Source: Streptomyces sp. NBC_01016
GTDB lineage: Bacteria; Actinomycetota; Actinomycetes; Streptomycetales; Streptomycetaceae
Direction: 5' to 3'
DNA: 64,000 bases
Assembly: GCF_026341035.1 (NCBI RefSeq)
Contig: NZ_JAPEOQ010000001.1
Coordinates: 1,674,001-1,738,000 of the forward strand
This document shows, in pieces, positions 8,408-17,784 of the stretch. The notes under the pieces were generated by a model. That model was not told the DNA's origin. It made no database searches and worked only from the letters and a program-made list of their open reading frames with translations. Positions within the stretch are counted from its first letter, which is position 1; every line of letters starts with the position of its first letter. The translations under genes were made by a program, and so were the position numbers.

Positions 8408-8554
8408 CCACTGGGCCGGGTCCTCGCGGGGCCGACGGAGGACCCCGTCGAGCTCGCTCCCGGTGACTACCTCTCGTACCCCGGCGACGTACCCCACACG
8501 TGCCGGGCGCTGGAGCCGGGCACCACCTGTGTGCTGGTGATGCAGCACACGTAG
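8408..8554 (+). pseudogene. C-terminal remnant of an XRE-cupin regulator
   Basis: The frame immediately after the MFS stop codon translates as ...EDPVELAPGDYLSYPGDVPH, then TCRALEPGTTCVLVMQHT and stop (8552-8554). This is the sugar-binding-like cupin tail typical of Streptomyces HTH-cupin regulators: the APGDYLSYPGDVPH turn and a terminal strand. There is no HTH, no start codon and no ribosome-binding site upstream, since the MFS gene occupies that space. I read it as the decayed 3' end of a deleted regulator gene. Readthrough of the MFS stop could fuse it to the transporter, but that is unlikely. Confidence 0.7.
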
Positions 8555-8579
8555 GCGGTCGTGCGGGCGGCCCCGGCGG

Positions 8580-9458
8580 CTACTTCTTCCGCCGGTTCAG
8601 CAACTGCTCCCGCAACACCGTGAGTTGGTGCGACGTCGCCACGGCGAGCCCCTCGTCCAGCGTCGTCATCGCCAACAGCAGCGCGTCCGCAACCACCAGC
8701 GCCGTCAGCGCCTCCGTGGTGATCCCCGTGGGCGTGTGCGGGGCGGTGAGCACCGCGTCGACCCGGTCCCCGTACCGCTCGGCCAGCTCGTCCGTGACCA
8801 GGACGACCCGCGCGCCCACCGCCCGCGCCCGGTCGATCAGCACCGTCAACTCGGGCAGATCGCGGCCCGGTTGGAAGATCACGACCGCGTCCCCCTGGCG
8901 CAGCCGCAGCAGATGGTCCGCGAGGGCGAACCCGGTGGCCCCGACGTACTGCGCCCTGCGTCCGACCCTGCCGAGCGCCAACGTCAGGTGTCGCGCGGCG
9001 AGTTCGGACGCCGCCACCCCGTAGCAGTGGATCTCGCCGGCCTCCGCAAGGATCCCCACCGCCTCCCGCAGCGCCTCGCCGGGCGTCAGGCGCCGGGCGT
9101 GCTCGATGCGCTCGGCGGCCTCGTCGAACACCTCGCCCCAGATGGCGTCCAGGTCGCGGCCGACATGGGCGATGCGCCGCTTGAGTCGCACCTCGGGGGC
9201 GACGGCGGACGTGAGGTCCGAGGCCAACTCCCGCTTGAGCGCGGGCAGTCCCGCGTATCCGAGCTTCTGCAGGGTCCGCACCACGCTCGCGTTGCTGGTG
9301 CCGCTCGCCGTTCCCAGCTCCTGCGCGGAGGCGAAAAGGAGGGACTCGGCCGGGGCGCTGACCAGGTACTGGGCCACCGCCCGCTCGGACGCGGACAGTT
9401 CGTCCCAGCGTTCGCGCACGGCGCCGCGCAGCCGGGCGGCCCCATCGGTAATTTCCAT
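8580..9458 (-). CDS. RpiR/MurR-family regulator with SIS domain
   Basis: Regulator of 292 aa: N-terminal RpiR-type HTH (about residues 10-85; LSASERAVAQYLV, ELGTASGTSNASVVRTLQKL) and a C-terminal SIS domain (about 130-270) of the kind that binds phosphosugars or related ligands (IHCYGVAASELAARHL, GDAVVIFQPGRDLPELTVLI). The ATG at 9458 begins the conserved region. It is divergent from a C45 hydrolase/ABC importer operon starting 127 bp away. Three GTRAT-N4-RTTAC palindromes lie in the shared region and one overlaps this start codon, implying autoregulation. RpiR proteins usually respond to sugar phosphates, so pairing with a peptide-type importer is notable. The 3' end faces the cupin remnant. 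Confidence 0.92.
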   Translation of the reverse strand: MEITDGAARLRGAVRERWDELSASERAVAQYLVSAPAESLLFASAQELGTASGTSNASVVRTLQKLGYAGLPALKRELASDLTSAVAPEVRLKRRIAHVGRDLDAIWGEVFDEAAERIEHARRLTPGEALREAVGILAEAGEIHCYGVAASELAARHLTLALGRVGRRAQYVGATGFALADHLLRLRQGDAVVIFQPGRDLPELTVLIDRARAVGARVVLVTDELAERYGDRVDAVLTAPHTPTGITTEALTALVVADALLLAMTTLDEGLAVATSHQLTVLREQLLNRRKK

Positions 9459-9461
9459 TAC
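9448..9461. promoter_or_regulatory. Candidate RpiR operator, site 1
   Basis: GTAATTTCCATTAC, a perfect 5+5 palindrome that covers the start codon of the RpiR gene (9456-9458). The half-sites match those of the RpiR-family HexR operator (TGTAATWWWATTACA, established in proteobacteria). Binding here would block the regulator's own transcription or translation start; this is inferred. Confidence 0.6.
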
Positions 9462-9477
9462 AGCTATTGACTCTCGT

Positions 9478-9491
9478 GTGATGGCCGTTAC
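9478..9491. promoter_or_regulatory. Candidate RpiR operator, site 2
   Basis: GTGATGGCCGTTAC fits the same GTRAT-N4-RTTAC pattern with one asymmetric position. It lies 30 bp from site 1, about three helical turns. Confidence 0.5.
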
Positions 9492-9527
9492 TCTCCTGGA
9501 CAACGCATTCCAAGTGGAGAGCATCTC

Positions 9528-9541
9528 GTAATCGACGTTAC
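9528..9541. promoter_or_regulatory. Candidate RpiR operator, site 3
   Basis: GTAATCGACGTTAC, the third copy, 50 bp from site 2 and 43 bp upstream of the C45 hydrolase start. Like site 1 it is followed directly by AGC. It is placed to control the ABC operon promoter. Confidence 0.6.
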
Positions 9542-9584
9542 AGCACGGTTTCGGGAGCGAGTCCTCTCCGTGGCGAGGAGAACC

Positions 9585-10739
9585 ATGGCATCCCGGACCC
9601 TCCCGGTCATCGACATCAGCGGCACCCCTCTCGAGCGCGGCCGCCAGTACGGCGAGGCCGTCAGGCCCCAACTGGGCGCCGCCATCGGCTATTACGAGCA
9701 GGCCTTCGGCCAGTCGGCCGGCCTGACCTGGGACCGGGTCACCGCACGCGCGGCCCGCTGGCTGGAGCCGGTGCGCGACTACGCCCCCGAACTCCTCGAC
9801 GAAATGCGGGGCATAGCCGACGGCGCGGGCGTCGACGTCCTCGACGTCCTCGCGCTCAACGCCCGCGGCGAGGTCATCTACGACCGCTCCTTCAAGGACA
9901 TGGCCGCCAAGGAGGAACCGGAGGAGCCCGCCGAGGGCTGCACCTCCTTCGCCGCGTACGGCGAGGCCAGCGGCGACGGTCACGTCTGGGCCGGTCAGAA
10001 CTGGGACTGGCGGGCCGGCGTCGCCGACACCGTCGTCATGATCCGGATCGAGCAGCCGCCCAAGCCCACCGTGATCATGCAGGTGGAGGCCGGCCAGATC
10101 GGCCGCCAGGGCGCCAACTCCGCCGGCATCGCCCTCAACGCCAACGGCCTCGGCGGTCGGTTCAGCGAGGCGATCGGCCTCCCGCAGACCGTCATCCGGC
10201 GCAGCGTCCTCGACACCCACACGGTCACCGACGCCCTCGACATCCTCTGCCGCACCCGCGCCCACATCGCCAGCAACGCCCTGCTGACCTGCCGCGAGGG
10301 CTTCGCGGTCGACCTGGAGACGACCCCGGCGAGCATCGGCTGGATGCATCCGACCGACGGCCTCCTGGTCCACGGCAACCACTACCAGGCAGGCGTCCCG
10401 GCCGCCCTCGCCGCCGACTACCGCCCCATGTCGTCCGACTCCCTCCTGCGCGTCCCCCGTGCCGAACAGGGCCTCGCCGCCCTGCGCGGCTCCACAGGCG
10501 CCGACGAGTCCCGCAAGCTGATCAAGCAGGCCATGTCGGACCACCTCGGCCTGCCCGAGTCCCTGTGCACGCACCCCGACGTCCGCAAGCCGGAGGTCAA
10601 GCACTGGATGACGCTCGTCTCCTCCTGCGTCGACCTGACGACCGGCGACTACCACGTCACCGCCGGCACCCCCTGCGACCGCGAATACCAGCACCTGCCC
10701 TGGAACCTCTACGACGGCCCGTACGGAGATGCCGGATGA
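9585..10739 (+). CDS. C45-family Ntn-hydrolase (acyltransferase/carcinine hydrolase type)
   Basis: Autoprocessing N-terminal-nucleophile hydrolase of the peptidase C45 family, 384 aa. The family includes isopenicillin acyltransferase and amide hydrolases such as carcinine hydrolase. Residues 1 to ~112 form the propeptide region (ERGRQYGEAVRPQ, then the helical part). The conserved nucleophile follows in EGCTSFAAYG, where the Gly-Cys bond would be cleaved to expose Cys, and then WAGQNWDWRAG. ATG 9585 has GAGGAG 4 nt upstream; GTG 9570 is an in-frame alternative. No signal peptide is seen, so it should act in the cytosol. The stop overlaps the start of the ABC lipoprotein gene by 4 bases, indicating co-translation: the enzyme probably hydrolyses the amide or peptide imported by that transporter. 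The substrate is unknown. Confidence 0.9.
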   Translation: MASRTLPVIDISGTPLERGRQYGEAVRPQLGAAIGYYEQAFGQSAGLTWDRVTARAARWLEPVRDYAPELLDEMRGIADGAGVDVLDVLALNARGEVIYDRSFKDMAAKEEPEEPAEGCTSFAAYGEASGDGHVWAGQNWDWRAGVADTVVMIRIEQPPKPTVIMQVEAGQIGRQGANSAGIALNANGLGGRFSEAIGLPQTVIRRSVLDTHTVTDALDILCRTRAHIASNALLTCREGFAVDLETTPASIGWMHPTDGLLVHGNHYQAGVPAALAADYRPMSSDSLLRVPRAEQGLAALRGSTGADESRKLIKQAMSDHLGLPESLCTHPDVRKPEVKHWMTLVSSCVDLTTGDYHVTAGTPCDREYQHLPWNLYDGPYGDAG

Positions 10740-12385
10740 CGACGACAAGACGACGGGCGGCGGTGGCCGTGGTCGTCGCCGCGACCCTTCTCGCCGCCAC
10801 CGGCTGCGCGGGCGCCGACCGCCCCACCGGGGGCGCCGCCCCGGTCGACGCGTCCAAGCTGAAACTCGACGCGACGACACCGGCCGCGAACGGGCCGCTC
10901 ACCAAGGCGAATTGGCTCCTGGAGAACGAACCGGACTCCCTCGACCTCGACTCCCAGGGCTCCAGCTCGGGCCGCATCGTCCTCACCAACGTCTGCGAGC
11001 GCCTCTACCAGCTCCAGCCGGACATGACGACGAAGCCGTTCCTGGCGAAGAAGGCGGTCACCTCCGACGGCGGCCGCAAGCTCACCTTCACCCTCCGCGA
11101 CGACGTGACCTTCCACGACGGTACGAAGATGACGGCGGACGACGTCCTGTGGTCGCTGAAGCGGCACGCGTCCAAGGACATGGAGCAGTCGGACGAGTTC
11201 GAGAACGTCACGTCGATGAAGAAGACGGCCTCCAACCAGGTCACCGTCACCTTCGAAGCACCCGACGCGATGTTCCTGAAGGCCATGGCGGGCGACGCGG
11301 GCATCGTCTGGAACAAGGCCCAAGTCACCAAGTCCGGCAAGGAGTTCGGCACTCCCGGCCAGCCCGACGCCTGCTCCGGCCCGTACGAACTCGCCGGCTG
11401 GAAGTCCGGCGACTCGATCACCATCCGCGCCGCGAAGGACTACTGGGGCAAGCAGCCCCTCACCCGCCAGGTCGTCTTCCACTGGGCCACCGACAGCGCC
11501 TTCGTCAACGCACTCAAGACGGGCGCCGCCGACGGCGCCTACGCCGACGCCCCGAACACGGCCGCGGCCCTGCGCGCCGACAAGGACCTCAAGCAGTACT
11601 ACGGTCCGTCGACCGCCTCGCTCGTCCTCATCCCGACCGACCGAGGCGGCCTCACCGACCCGAGGATCCGCCGCGCCCTCTCCCTCGCGCTCGACCGCAG
11701 GGGCATCGCGGAGTCCGGCTACGGCGGTCTCGTCCAGCCGTGGGCGTCCCCGGTCGGCTCCGGCGCCTGGGGCTACGAGAAGGCCGAATTCGCCGCCGCA
11801 CAGAAGAAGTTGGACGGGCTCGCCCCCGCCTCGCCCAGCGACGCCGACCTCGCCGCGGCCAAGAAACTGGTCAAGGCGGCAGGCGCCCCCACCGACCCCG
11901 TCGTCATCGGCGCCGACGCCAGCCAGGGCCGCACCGTCATCGCCAACGCGACCCGCGCCGCCCTCCAGAGCATCGGCATCCGCGCCGAGATCAAGACGGT
12001 GCCGCCGGCCGAGTTCGAGGAGTTCTACAGCGACCCGACGGCCCGCGCCGACATCGACGTACTCGCAGGTGACTGGTACATCTCCAAGGCCGACCCGATG
12101 GGCTTCTACGACAACGGCCTGTCCGACTCCTCGAACAACTGGGTCCACTACAAGAGCAAGACGTACGACGCCCAGGTGAAGCAGGCCCTGTCCACCCTCG
12201 ACGACACCAAGCGCGCCGCGCTCGCCGTCGACGTACAGCAGAAGTTCGTCGAGTCGGCGGTCTGGATCCCGCTCGCGCAGGTCCCCACCATCCTCGTCCT
12301 GAACAAGAAGCTGACCGGCCCCACCGCCTCCCAGGCCTACCTCTACTACCCCTGGGCCACCCAACTCGGCGTAAGAAAGGGCTAG
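10736..12385 (+). CDS. ABC transporter substrate-binding lipoprotein (SBP_bac_5)
   Basis: Extracytoplasmic solute receptor of 549 aa for a peptide/opine/nickel-type importer. The N-terminus is a lipoprotein signal: TTTRRR, hydrophobic AVAVVVAATLLAA, then a lipobox with Cys at residue 24 (ATGC). The mature protein shows SBP family 5 features: ENEPDSLDLDSQG, CERLYQLQPDMTTKPFLAKK, VTFHDGTKMTADDVLWSLKR and, near the end, ESAVWIPLAQVPTILVLNKK. The length is typical. It starts inside the stop of the C45 hydrolase gene (ATGA overlap) and is followed after 7 bp by the first permease. The ligand cannot be assigned; with a C45 enzyme alongside, an acylated or amide-bonded compound is plausible. Confidence 0.93.
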   Translation: MTTTRRRAAVAVVVAATLLAATGCAGADRPTGGAAPVDASKLKLDATTPAANGPLTKANWLLENEPDSLDLDSQGSSSGRIVLTNVCERLYQLQPDMTTKPFLAKKAVTSDGGRKLTFTLRDDVTFHDGTKMTADDVLWSLKRHASKDMEQSDEFENVTSMKKTASNQVTVTFEAPDAMFLKAMAGDAGIVWNKAQVTKSGKEFGTPGQPDACSGPYELAGWKSGDSITIRAAKDYWGKQPLTRQVVFHWATDSAFVNALKTGAADGAYADAPNTAAALRADKDLKQYYGPSTASLVLIPTDRGGLTDPRIRRALSLALDRRGIAESGYGGLVQPWASPVGSGAWGYEKAEFAAAQKKLDGLAPASPSDADLAAAKKLVKAAGAPTDPVVIGADASQGRTVIANATRAALQSIGIRAEIKTVPPAEFEEFYSDPTARADIDVLAGDWYISKADPMGFYDNGLSDSSNNWVHYKSKTYDAQVKQALSTLDDTKRAALAVDVQQKFVESAVWIPLAQVPTILVLNKKLTGPTASQAYLYYPWATQLGVRKG

Positions 12386-12392
12386 TCGACAC

Positions 12393-13355
12393 ATGATGCC
12401 CCTTGCCCTCGTCACGCGCCTCGCCCGCCGCATCGCCGGCCTCGTGGCGACCCTCTTCGCCGCGTCGTTCGTCATCTTCGCCGCCGTGTACGCGGCTCCC
12501 GGCGACCCCGCCGTCTTCCTCGCGGGCGGCCGCGACAAGCTCACACCCGAACGTCTCGCGCAGGTCCGCGAGCAGTACCACCTCGACGAACCGCTCGTCG
12601 TCCAGTACGGCCGCTGGCTGTGGGACACCGTCCACCTCGACCTCGGCCGCTCCTTCAAATACAGCGACCAGGTGGCGGACCTGATCGCCTCCCGCCTGCC
12701 CTCCACCCTCGAACTCGTCGCGTACGCCACCGTGTTGTACGTGGTCTTCGGGGTCGGCGCCGGGATCCTCGCGGCGGTGCGGCGCTCGACATGGGTCGAC
12801 TCGGCGGTGGTCGGCGGCACGACGCTCGCCGCCTCCGTCCCCTCGTTCGTGGCCGCGATCGCGCTGGTCTCGCTGTTCGGCGTGCAGCTCGGCTGGTTCC
12901 CGGTGACCGGCTCGGGCTCCGGCCTCGCCGGCACCCTGCACCACCTGACCCTGCCCGCCGTCTCCCTCGCCCTCGGCGCGCTCGCCATCATCAGCCGCGT
13001 CACCCGGCAGGCCATGGCGGACGCCGCGGCCTCCGACCACGTCGAGGCGGCCCGCGCCTCCGGCGTCCCGGAGCGCGAGATCGTCCGACGGCACGTCCTG
13101 CGCAACGCGCTCGGGCCCATCGTCACCATGTGCGGCCTGGTCATGGCGGGCATGCTCGCCGGCACGGTCGTCGTCGAGACGGCCTTCGGCATCAGCGGCA
13201 TCGGCTCGCTGCTCGTCAACGCGATCAACACCCACGACTTCCCGGTCGCCCAGGCCGTCCTGCTGCTGATGGTCACCGGATACGTCGTCGTGACGACGCT
13301 CGTCGACCTCGTGCACCCCCTCCTGGACCCGAGAGTGAAGGAGGCCCACGCATGA
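12393..13355 (+). CDS. ABC transporter permease (DppB/OppB type)
   Basis: First integral membrane subunit of the peptide-type importer, 320 aa. It begins with the usual N-terminal helix (RRIAGLVATLFAASFVIF), then the DppB-specific region APGDPAVFLAGG and LDEPLVVQYGRWLWD. Five further membrane segments follow, including the EAA-loop contact site EAARASGVPEREIVRRHVLR that docks the ATPase. Start ATG 12393 (or ATG 12396). The 3' end overlaps the next permease gene by 4 bases. Confidence 0.93.
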   Translation: MMPLALVTRLARRIAGLVATLFAASFVIFAAVYAAPGDPAVFLAGGRDKLTPERLAQVREQYHLDEPLVVQYGRWLWDTVHLDLGRSFKYSDQVADLIASRLPSTLELVAYATVLYVVFGVGAGILAAVRRSTWVDSAVVGGTTLAASVPSFVAAIALVSLFGVQLGWFPVTGSGSGLAGTLHHLTLPAVSLALGALAIISRVTRQAMADAAASDHVEAARASGVPEREIVRRHVLRNALGPIVTMCGLVMAGMLAGTVVVETAFGISGIGSLLVNAINTHDFPVAQAVLLLMVTGYVVVTTLVDLVHPLLDPRVKEAHA

Positions 13356-14194
13356 CGGCGGCCCTCAGCCTGACCCCGGTCGGCACCACGCGGCGCCCCC
13401 TCGGCGTCACGCTCGCGGGAGCGGTGCTCGCGCTCGTCGTGCTCGCGGCGCTCGCCGCGCCCCTGCTCGCGCCTTACGCACCCGACGCCATCGACCTCTC
13501 CGCCTCCCTCGTCGGCACCGGCGCAGACCACCTCCTCGGCACCGACTCCTCGGGCCAGGACCTGCTCTCACGGGTGCTCTACGGCGCCCGGTCCAGCCTC
13601 GTCGCACCGGTCGCGCTGCTCGCGGTGGCCGCGGCCCTCGGGGTGACGCTCGGAGTGCTCGCCGCATGGCGCGGCGGTTGGGTCGACACGCTCGTCTCCC
13701 GCCTCACCGACGTGATGTACGCCTTCCCTGGCCTGCTCTTCACGGTTCTGATCATCGCGGTGTTCGGCGCCGGCATGACGACCTCGGTCCTCGCGCTCGG
13801 CCTCGCCTTCACCCCGACCATCGCCAAGTACACCCGCTCCCTCGCCCTCTCCGAGTCCCGCAAGCCGTACGTCGACGCGTACCGGGTGCAGGGCATGGGC
13901 GGCGCCCGGATCTGCGCGCTGCACCTGGTCCCGAACCTCGGCCGGTCGATCCTCGGCTACCTCGTCGTCCTCTTCGGCGAGGCCCTGATGTCGCTCGCGA
14001 CCCTCTCCTATCTGGGCTTCGGCGCCCAACCGCCGTCCTCCGACTGGGGGTTGATGGTCCAGGAGGGCCAGGCCGCGATCGTGCAGGGCGCGCTGCTGCC
14101 CGCCATGGTCCCCGGCACGGCCATCGCCCTGGTCGTCGTCTCCTTCAACGTCGTCGGGGTGTGGGCCGCCGACCGCCTCGGAAAGCAGGACTGA
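13352..14194 (+). CDS. ABC transporter permease (DppC/OppC type)
   Basis: Second permease subunit, 280 aa, starting at ATG 13352 inside the stop of the first permease gene. Recognisable DppC features are LLAPYAPDAIDLSASLVG, LGTDSSGQDLLSRVLYGARS and the EAA loop with VDAYRVQGMGGARICALHLV for ATPase docking. LMSLATLSYLGFGAQPPSSD (about residues 210-230) is a strong family signature. It forms a heterodimer with the preceding DppB-like protein. The stop overlaps the first ATPase gene by one base. Confidence 0.93.
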   Translation: MTAALSLTPVGTTRRPLGVTLAGAVLALVVLAALAAPLLAPYAPDAIDLSASLVGTGADHLLGTDSSGQDLLSRVLYGARSSLVAPVALLAVAAALGVTLGVLAAWRGGWVDTLVSRLTDVMYAFPGLLFTVLIIAVFGAGMTTSVLALGLAFTPTIAKYTRSLALSESRKPYVDAYRVQGMGGARICALHLVPNLGRSILGYLVVLFGEALMSLATLSYLGFGAQPPSSDWGLMVQEGQAAIVQGALLPAMVPGTAIALVVVSFNVVGVWAADRLGKQD

Positions 14195-15176
14195 TGACGA
14201 AGCTGCTCTCGATCGAGGACCTCACGGTCACGGTCCCCGGCGCCGCCCGCCCCCTCCTCGACTCGGTCTCCCTGAGCGTCGCCGAGGGCGAAGTCGTCGG
14301 CCTGGTGGGGGAGTCGGGCTCGGGAAAGTCGACGACGGCGAAGGCGGCGCTCGGGCTGCTGCCGGAGGGTTCGACCACCACGGGGACGGTGCGGGTCGAC
14401 GGCTCGGACGTGCTGTCGCTGCGCGGTGAGGAGTTGCGGCGGCACAGGTCGGCCACGGTCGCGATGATCCACCAGGACCCGCGGGCCGCGCTGAACCCGG
14501 TGCGCCGCATCGGTGACTTCCTGACGGAACGCGGTGCGACGAAGGACGAGGCGCTCGACCTGCTCGCCGCGGTCGGCCTGCCCGACCCCGCGCGGCACCT
14601 GCGCCAACGCCCGCACGAACTGTCCGGCGGAATGCTCCAACGCGTCGTCATCGCGGGTGCGTTGGCGGCCCGGCCCCGGCTCCTCCTCGCCGACGAGGCG
14701 ACCAGTGCGCTCGACGTGACGACCCAGGCGGAGATCCTCACGCAGCTCCGCAAGGCCCGGGAGTCCCGGGGCGCCGGTCTCCTCTTCATTACGCACGACC
14801 TGCACCTGGCGGCGGCCTACTGCGACCGGGTCCACGTCATGTACGCGGGCCGCGTGGTCGAACACCGGGCGGCGAAGGCCCTGTTCACGGCGCCGGCCCA
14901 CCCCTACACCCGGGGCCTCCTCGCCTGCTCCCCGACGCTGGGCGAGCCCGGTCCCCTGGACCCGATCCCGGGCCGCCCACCGTCCCTCTCGGATGCGTTC
15001 GAGGGCTGCCCGTTCGTGGACCGGTGCGGGGAGGCGGAGGACGCGTGCGCCACGTGGCACCCGGAACCGAGCCCTGTACGTGGTGGCGGAACGGTCACGT
15101 GCCGCCGCACCGCGCCTCAAACGCCGGCGGGGCTTGATTTGGTGCCGCGCAACGACAACGAGGGGGCAGGGCCCAA

Positions 15177-15180
<4 letters not shown>
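14194..15180 (+). CDS. ABC transporter ATP-binding protein (DppD/OppD type)
   Basis: First ATPase subunit, 328 aa. Walker A is GESGSGKSTTAKAALG (about residues 37-52), the signature is LSGGMLQRVV, and Walker B is LLLADEATSALD, followed by the H-loop LLFITHDLH. The C-terminal oligopeptide-transporter domain has a Cys-containing motif (FEGCPFVDRCGEAEDACATW) like that linked to an Fe-S cluster in OppD/DppD relatives. The final ~25 residues (…TAPQTPAGLDLVPRNDNEG) are partly encoded by a dispersed intergenic repeat, so the tail is lineage-specific. ATG 14194 shares its A with the preceding stop; the 3' end overlaps the next ATPase by 4 bases. Confidence 0.93.
15111..15140 (+). repeat. Dispersed repeat fragment inside the DppD-like 3' end
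   Basis: CGCGCCTCAAACGCCGGCGG followed by GGCTTGATTT is the distal half of the dispersed element seen near 22255 and 51490. It is read as APQTPAGLDL in the ATPase tail. The proximal GGGGCTCCGCCCC hairpin is absent. Confidence 0.65.
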
Positions 15181-15992
<812 letters not shown>

Positions 15993-16011
15993 AAGGCACC
16001 CGGAAAAAGGC

Positions 16012-16044
16012 AGGAGCCCCGCTGCCATAAGGCGCGGGGCTCCT
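16012..16044. terminator. Bidirectional hairpin terminator
   Basis: AGGAGCCCCGC pairs with GCGGGGCTCCT (11 bp perfect stem, 11-nt loop). It lies between the convergent ABC operon and the cold-shock gene, 19 bp past the DppF-like stop. Confidence 0.8.
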
Positions 16045-16105
16045 TGGGTACTGCGCTAGGTTCCGGATCAGAACACGGCAACTACCACCGTGTGATCGCG
16101 AACGA

Positions 16106-16309
16106 TCAGACGGGGGTGACGTTCTCCGCCTGCGGGCCCTTCGGACCCTGCGTGACGTCGAAGCTCACGGCCTGGTTCTCCTCGAGGGAGCGGAAGCCGC
16201 TTGCGTTGATCGCGGAGTAGTGGACGAAAACGTCCGGGCCGCCGCCTTCCTGGGCGATGAAGCCAAAGCCCTTTTCAGCGTTGAACCACTTCACGGTTCC
16301 GGTAGCCAT
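16106..16309 (-). CDS. Cold-shock protein, CspA family
   Basis: Single cold-shock domain protein of 67 aa that binds RNA or single-stranded DNA as a chaperone. RNP1 (KGFGFIAQ) and RNP2 (VFVHYSAI) are intact, starting from [17 protein letters not shown] 16309 is preceded by AGGAGG with about 5 nt spacing, a strong ribosome-binding site. The region upstream (16310-16500) has no gene and contains a stem (16395-16423) that would lie in a long 5' leader, as is usual for csp mRNAs. The 3' end faces the ABC operon across a bidirectional terminator. Streptomyces have several such genes. Confidence 0.95.
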   Translation of the reverse strand: MATGTVKWFNAEKGFGFIAQEGGGPDVFVHYSAINASGFRSLEENQAVSFDVTQGPKGPQAENVTPV

Positions 16310-16394
16310 AAGCCCTCCTATGGGCCATAGGGTCGCCCTGCTCCAGAACCTGCAAATGCACTTGCGAACAACTGCAAAAGTCTGAAAACGACGA

Positions 16395-16423
16395 GAGCCC
16401 GCGGTCACATGCTCCGCAGGCTC
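16395..16423 (-). promoter_or_regulatory. Stem-loop in presumed cold-shock 5' leader
   Basis: GAGCCCGCGG and CCGCAGGCTC pair over 10 bp with one mismatch around a 9-nt loop, about 85-115 nt upstream of the cold-shock start codon. It could be a leader structure of the csp mRNA or an unrelated hairpin; transcription start is not known. Confidence 0.4.
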
Positions 16424-16558
16424 TGTACTGCAAGGGAAACCAAACTGCAACTTGCGGCGAGCCTAGCACGCAGGCAGCCGAATGCAATAGAGGGCAAGAT
16501 CACGTCACTCGCAGGTTTGAAGGGGTCCCGGTGAGGGTTGACCCGAGGACGTGGCTGA

Positions 16559-17473
<915 letters not shown>

Positions 17474-17515
17474 ATTCCGCCTGAGTGCGCTCGTGGTCCG
17501 GCGCACTTCGGCATC

Positions 17516-17559
17516 TTCGGCGTCTCTTCGGCGTCTCTTCGGCGTCTCTTCGGCGTCTC
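17516..17559. repeat. 11-bp tandem repeat, four perfect copies
   Basis: TTCGGCGTCTC is repeated four times without a mismatch (17516, 17527, 17538, 17549), with degenerate copies on both sides (about 17505-17585). It lies in the 311-bp gap between mqnA and the kinase gene, which otherwise shows no gene. Confidence 0.85.
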
Positions 17560-17670
17560 TTCGGTGTTCTCCGGCGTTCTACGGCGCGGGATTCCTGGAA
17601 CCTTGTACGGGAATTCCGCGCCGGTGGGTGAATTCGGTACGAATTCACGGTGATCCGCCCTGTACTCCCG

Positions 17671-17714
17671 ATGTGTTCCGGATGCGTTCCAGATGCGTTC
17701 CGGAGCGTTCGAGA
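17671..17714. repeat. Second 11-bp repeat array, upstream of kinase
   Basis: ATGTGTTCCGG, ATGCGTTCCAG, ATGCGTTCCGG and a degenerate AGCGTTCGAGA follow each other at an 11-bp period, 71-114 bp upstream of the kinase start. The one-turn spacing would put every copy on nearly the same DNA face. Confidence 0.7.
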
Positions 17715-17784
17715 GGCATGTGCGCGGACGATGCGCGGGGCTACGCTGCTGGTGCGTGCGTGCACATTGGGGGAGGTCCGCATC

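Noticed and set aside
8408..8554. The cupin tail as an intact small gene
   Set aside because: There is no start codon or ribosome-binding site in its frame before the conserved part, and it begins in the middle of a domain.
12620..14194. N-terminal extension of the DppC-like permease back to 12620
   Set aside because: The extra part is Arg-rich and opposite in character to a permease; the ATGA overlap at 13352 gives the family start.
17516..17714. Repeat arrays as a CRISPR locus
   Set aside because: Units are 11 bp and contiguous with no spacers, and there are no cas genes.
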